A DNA stretch of 64,000 bases from Pedobacter sp. B4-66. Its GTDB lineage: Bacteria; Bacteroidota; Bacteroidia; Sphingobacteriales; Sphingobacteriaceae. The position numbers and the translations under genes are program-made. Shown here one piece after another: positions 62,778-64,000 of the stretch. How positions within the stretch are numbered: the first letter of the stretch is position 1; each line of letters opens with the position of its first letter. The stretch is taken from positions 473,313 to 537,312 of the forward strand of contig NZ_JAFVME010000005.1 of assembly GCF_018492665.1 (NCBI RefSeq). The letters run 5' to 3'. The notes under the pieces are model-generated. The model did no database searches, was not told the DNA's origin, and saw only the letters and a program-made list of their open reading frames with translations.

Positions 62778-63851
62778 ATGTTAGAGAAATTAGAAGCAAT
62801 TAAACTGCGTTGGGAAGATGTTGAGGAGCAGTTAAGTAATCCTGACACGATGCAGGATATGAAGCGTTTTGCAGCTTTAAATAAGGAATATAAAGATTTA
62901 GGTAAAATTGTAGAAGAGTATAAAGTCTACAAGAATGTGATGAGCAACATCGACGCAAACAAGGAGATCTTAAGTACTGAGAAGGATCCGGAAATGCGTG
63001 AGATGGCTAAAGAAGAACTTGATTTGCTACTGGTACAACAGGAAGAATTAGAAGAAAAAGTTCGTTTGATGCTTATTCCCGTAGATCCTGAAGATGCAAA
63101 GAATGCTGTATTTGAGATTAGAGGTGGTACCGGTGGTGATGAAGCTGCTTTATTCGCTGGCGACTTATATAGAATGTATAGCCGTTTCTTTGAACAAAAG
63201 GGGTGGAAAGTAGAAACTGTAGATGTTACTGAAGGTACGGCTGGTGGATACAAAGAGGTGATCTTGAAAGTTAGCGGTGAGGATGTTTATGGTCAATTGA
63301 AATATGAGTCGGGCGTACACAGGGTTCAGCGTGTACCTGATACTGAAACTCAAGGACGTGTTCATACATCGGCTGCATCTGTAGCTGTTTTGCCTGAAGC
63401 TGAAGAAATCGACCTTTACATCAATCCAGCAGATATCGATCTGCAAACATCAAGATCTGGTGGTGCAGGTGGACAGAACGTAAATAAGGTTGAAACTAAA
63501 GTTCAGTTAACGCACAGGCCTTCTGGGATTGTTGTTGTTTGTCAGCAGGAGCGTTCTCAGCTAGGTAATAGAGTTATTGCAATGGAGATGCTTCGTAGTA
63601 AGTTGTACGATATCGAATTGCAGAAAAAGAATGGTGATATCGCTGCCAGACGTAAAACTATGGTATCGACTGGTGACCGTTCAGCAAAGATCAGAACATA
63701 CAATTATCCTCAAGGCAGGGTTACTGATCACCGTATCGGTTTAACACTTTATAATTTAAGTGGAGTGATGGATGGCGGTGTTCAGGAATTAATTGATGCA
63801 TTACAGTTCGCTGAGAATGCAGAAAAGATGAAAGAAGGATCTGTTATTTAA
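62778..63851 (+). CDS. prfA: Peptide chain release factor 1
   Basis: Recognises UAA and UAG and triggers peptide release. 357 aa. Domain 1 is a coiled helical bundle (about 1-100). The tripeptide anticodon region is [15 protein letters not shown] (PDT about 186-188; E. coli has PAT). The GGQ motif is in [17 protein letters not shown] (about 231-233). The ending [23 protein letters not shown] (in parts) is typical. The upstream gap (62605-62777) has no gene. Confidence 0.97.
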   Translation: MLEKLEAIKLRWEDVEEQLSNPDTMQDMKRFAALNKEYKDLGKIVEEYKVYKNVMSNIDANKEILSTEKDPEMREMAKEELDLLLVQQEELEEKVRLMLIPVDPEDAKNAVFEIRGGTGGDEAALFAGDLYRMYSRFFEQKGWKVETVDVTEGTAGGYKEVILKVSGEDVYGQLKYESGVHRVQRVPDTETQGRVHTSAASVAVLPEAEEIDLYINPADIDLQTSRSGGAGGQNVNKVETKVQLTHRPSGIVVVCQQERSQLGNRVIAMEMLRSKLYDIELQKKNGDIAARRKTMVSTGDRSAKIRTYNYPQGRVTDHRIGLTLYNLSGVMDGGVQELIDALQFAENAEKMKEGSVI

Positions 63852-63899
63852 AAATAATTGGCAGATAATTAGCGAGTTATAACTGTTTTGAAATAAATG

Positions 63900-63929
63900 T
63901 TGTAATTTTAAATAAAGGCGCTATATTTG
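63900..63929 (+). promoter_or_regulatory. Promoter of the tRNA gene
   Basis: TTG (63900-63902), 19-nt spacer, TATATTTG (63922-63929): an optimal match. The tRNA starts about 40 nt downstream. Confidence 0.75.
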
Positions 63930-63969
63930 CAATCCCGAAACGAAACAAAGAAACGAAAATAGGGAAAAC

Positions 63970-64000
63970 GGACCGGTAGTTCAGCTGGTTAGAATGCCGC
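63970..64000 (+). tRNA. tRNA gene, probably tRNA-Asp (5' part; cut by window end)
   Basis: GGACCGGTAGTTCAGCTGGT and the following 11 bases fit positions 1-30 of a tRNA: acceptor arm 5' strand, U8, D-arm with GTTC/GAAT stem and GG in the loop, and the start of the anticodon stem. The D-arm and CCGC stem resemble tRNA-Asp of Bacteroidota. The anticodon lies outside the window, so identity is provisional. Confidence 0.85.

Overview
The window is chromosomal DNA of a Bacteroidota bacterium, most likely a Sphingobacteriaceae member close to Pedobacter. Supporting features are a FecI-type sigma factor / FecR / SusC / SusD cassette, a GH92 mannosidase, a GldD gliding lipoprotein, a NagB-PIG-L fusion, futalosine-pathway menaquinone genes, promoters of the TAnnTTTG type, weak Shine-Dalgarno use and low G+C. 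There is no IS element, prophage, CRISPR array or rRNA. Most of it is core chromosome; 5.6-20.3 kb and the surroundings of 32.4 kb are more lineage specific.

Layout. 1-4.2 kb (minus): a tandem amidohydrolase cut by the window edge, and a GH92 alpha-mannosidase. 4.3-10 kb: O-methyltransferase, HAD phosphatase, a GIN-domain protein, a collagen-like lipoprotein (minus), nucleoside phosphorylase PpnP, and an MFS transporter with a DeoR regulator. 10.4-17 kb: ECF sigma / anti-sigma / SusC / SusD nutrient-uptake operon. 17-20.3 kb: secreted and membrane proteins of unknown role. 20.3-23.3 kb: trpE-trpG-trpC preceded by a leader that looks like a ribosome-stalling attenuator. 23.3-32.2 kb: hflX, rbfA, an M23-domain protein, a lipid kinase facing an App1-like phosphatase, aat and a SNF2 helicase. 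32.3-34.6 kb: a second GIN-domain gene and an ALDH7-type aldehyde dehydrogenase. 34.9-40.8 kb: TPR protein, phosphosulfolactate synthase, aroE, gldD, an MBL hydrolase, a LolC/E-like permease and a lipoprotein. 40.8-49 kb: mqnD-mqnB (minus), queD-folE-fabD, a giant sensor kinase and a coiled-coil protein. 49.2-58.3 kb: GHL10 glycosidase, M16 peptidase, and amino-sugar genes (acyltransferase, NagB-PIG-L, AnmK). 58.4-64 kb: S41 peptidase, ferredoxin and its reductase, lpxH, prfA and the start of a tRNA gene, probably tRNA-Asp.

The most interesting signals are regulatory. (1) A 25-codon reading frame with a Trp-Gln-Trp run lies upstream of trpE; it is followed by an intrinsic terminator whose 5' arm can pair instead with the leader. 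(2) Two GIN-domain paralogues 26.6 kb apart share an ungapped upstream block. It carries two GTTnGTCG repeats exactly 21 bp apart, the geometry of LytTR response-regulator sites, and the distance to the start codon is identical in both. (3) Overlapping inverted repeats precede the MFS/deoR pair. (4) Four convergent gene pairs interlock their stop codons in a 4-nt TTAR overlap. All functional statements are inferred from sequence reading alone; no database search was run.
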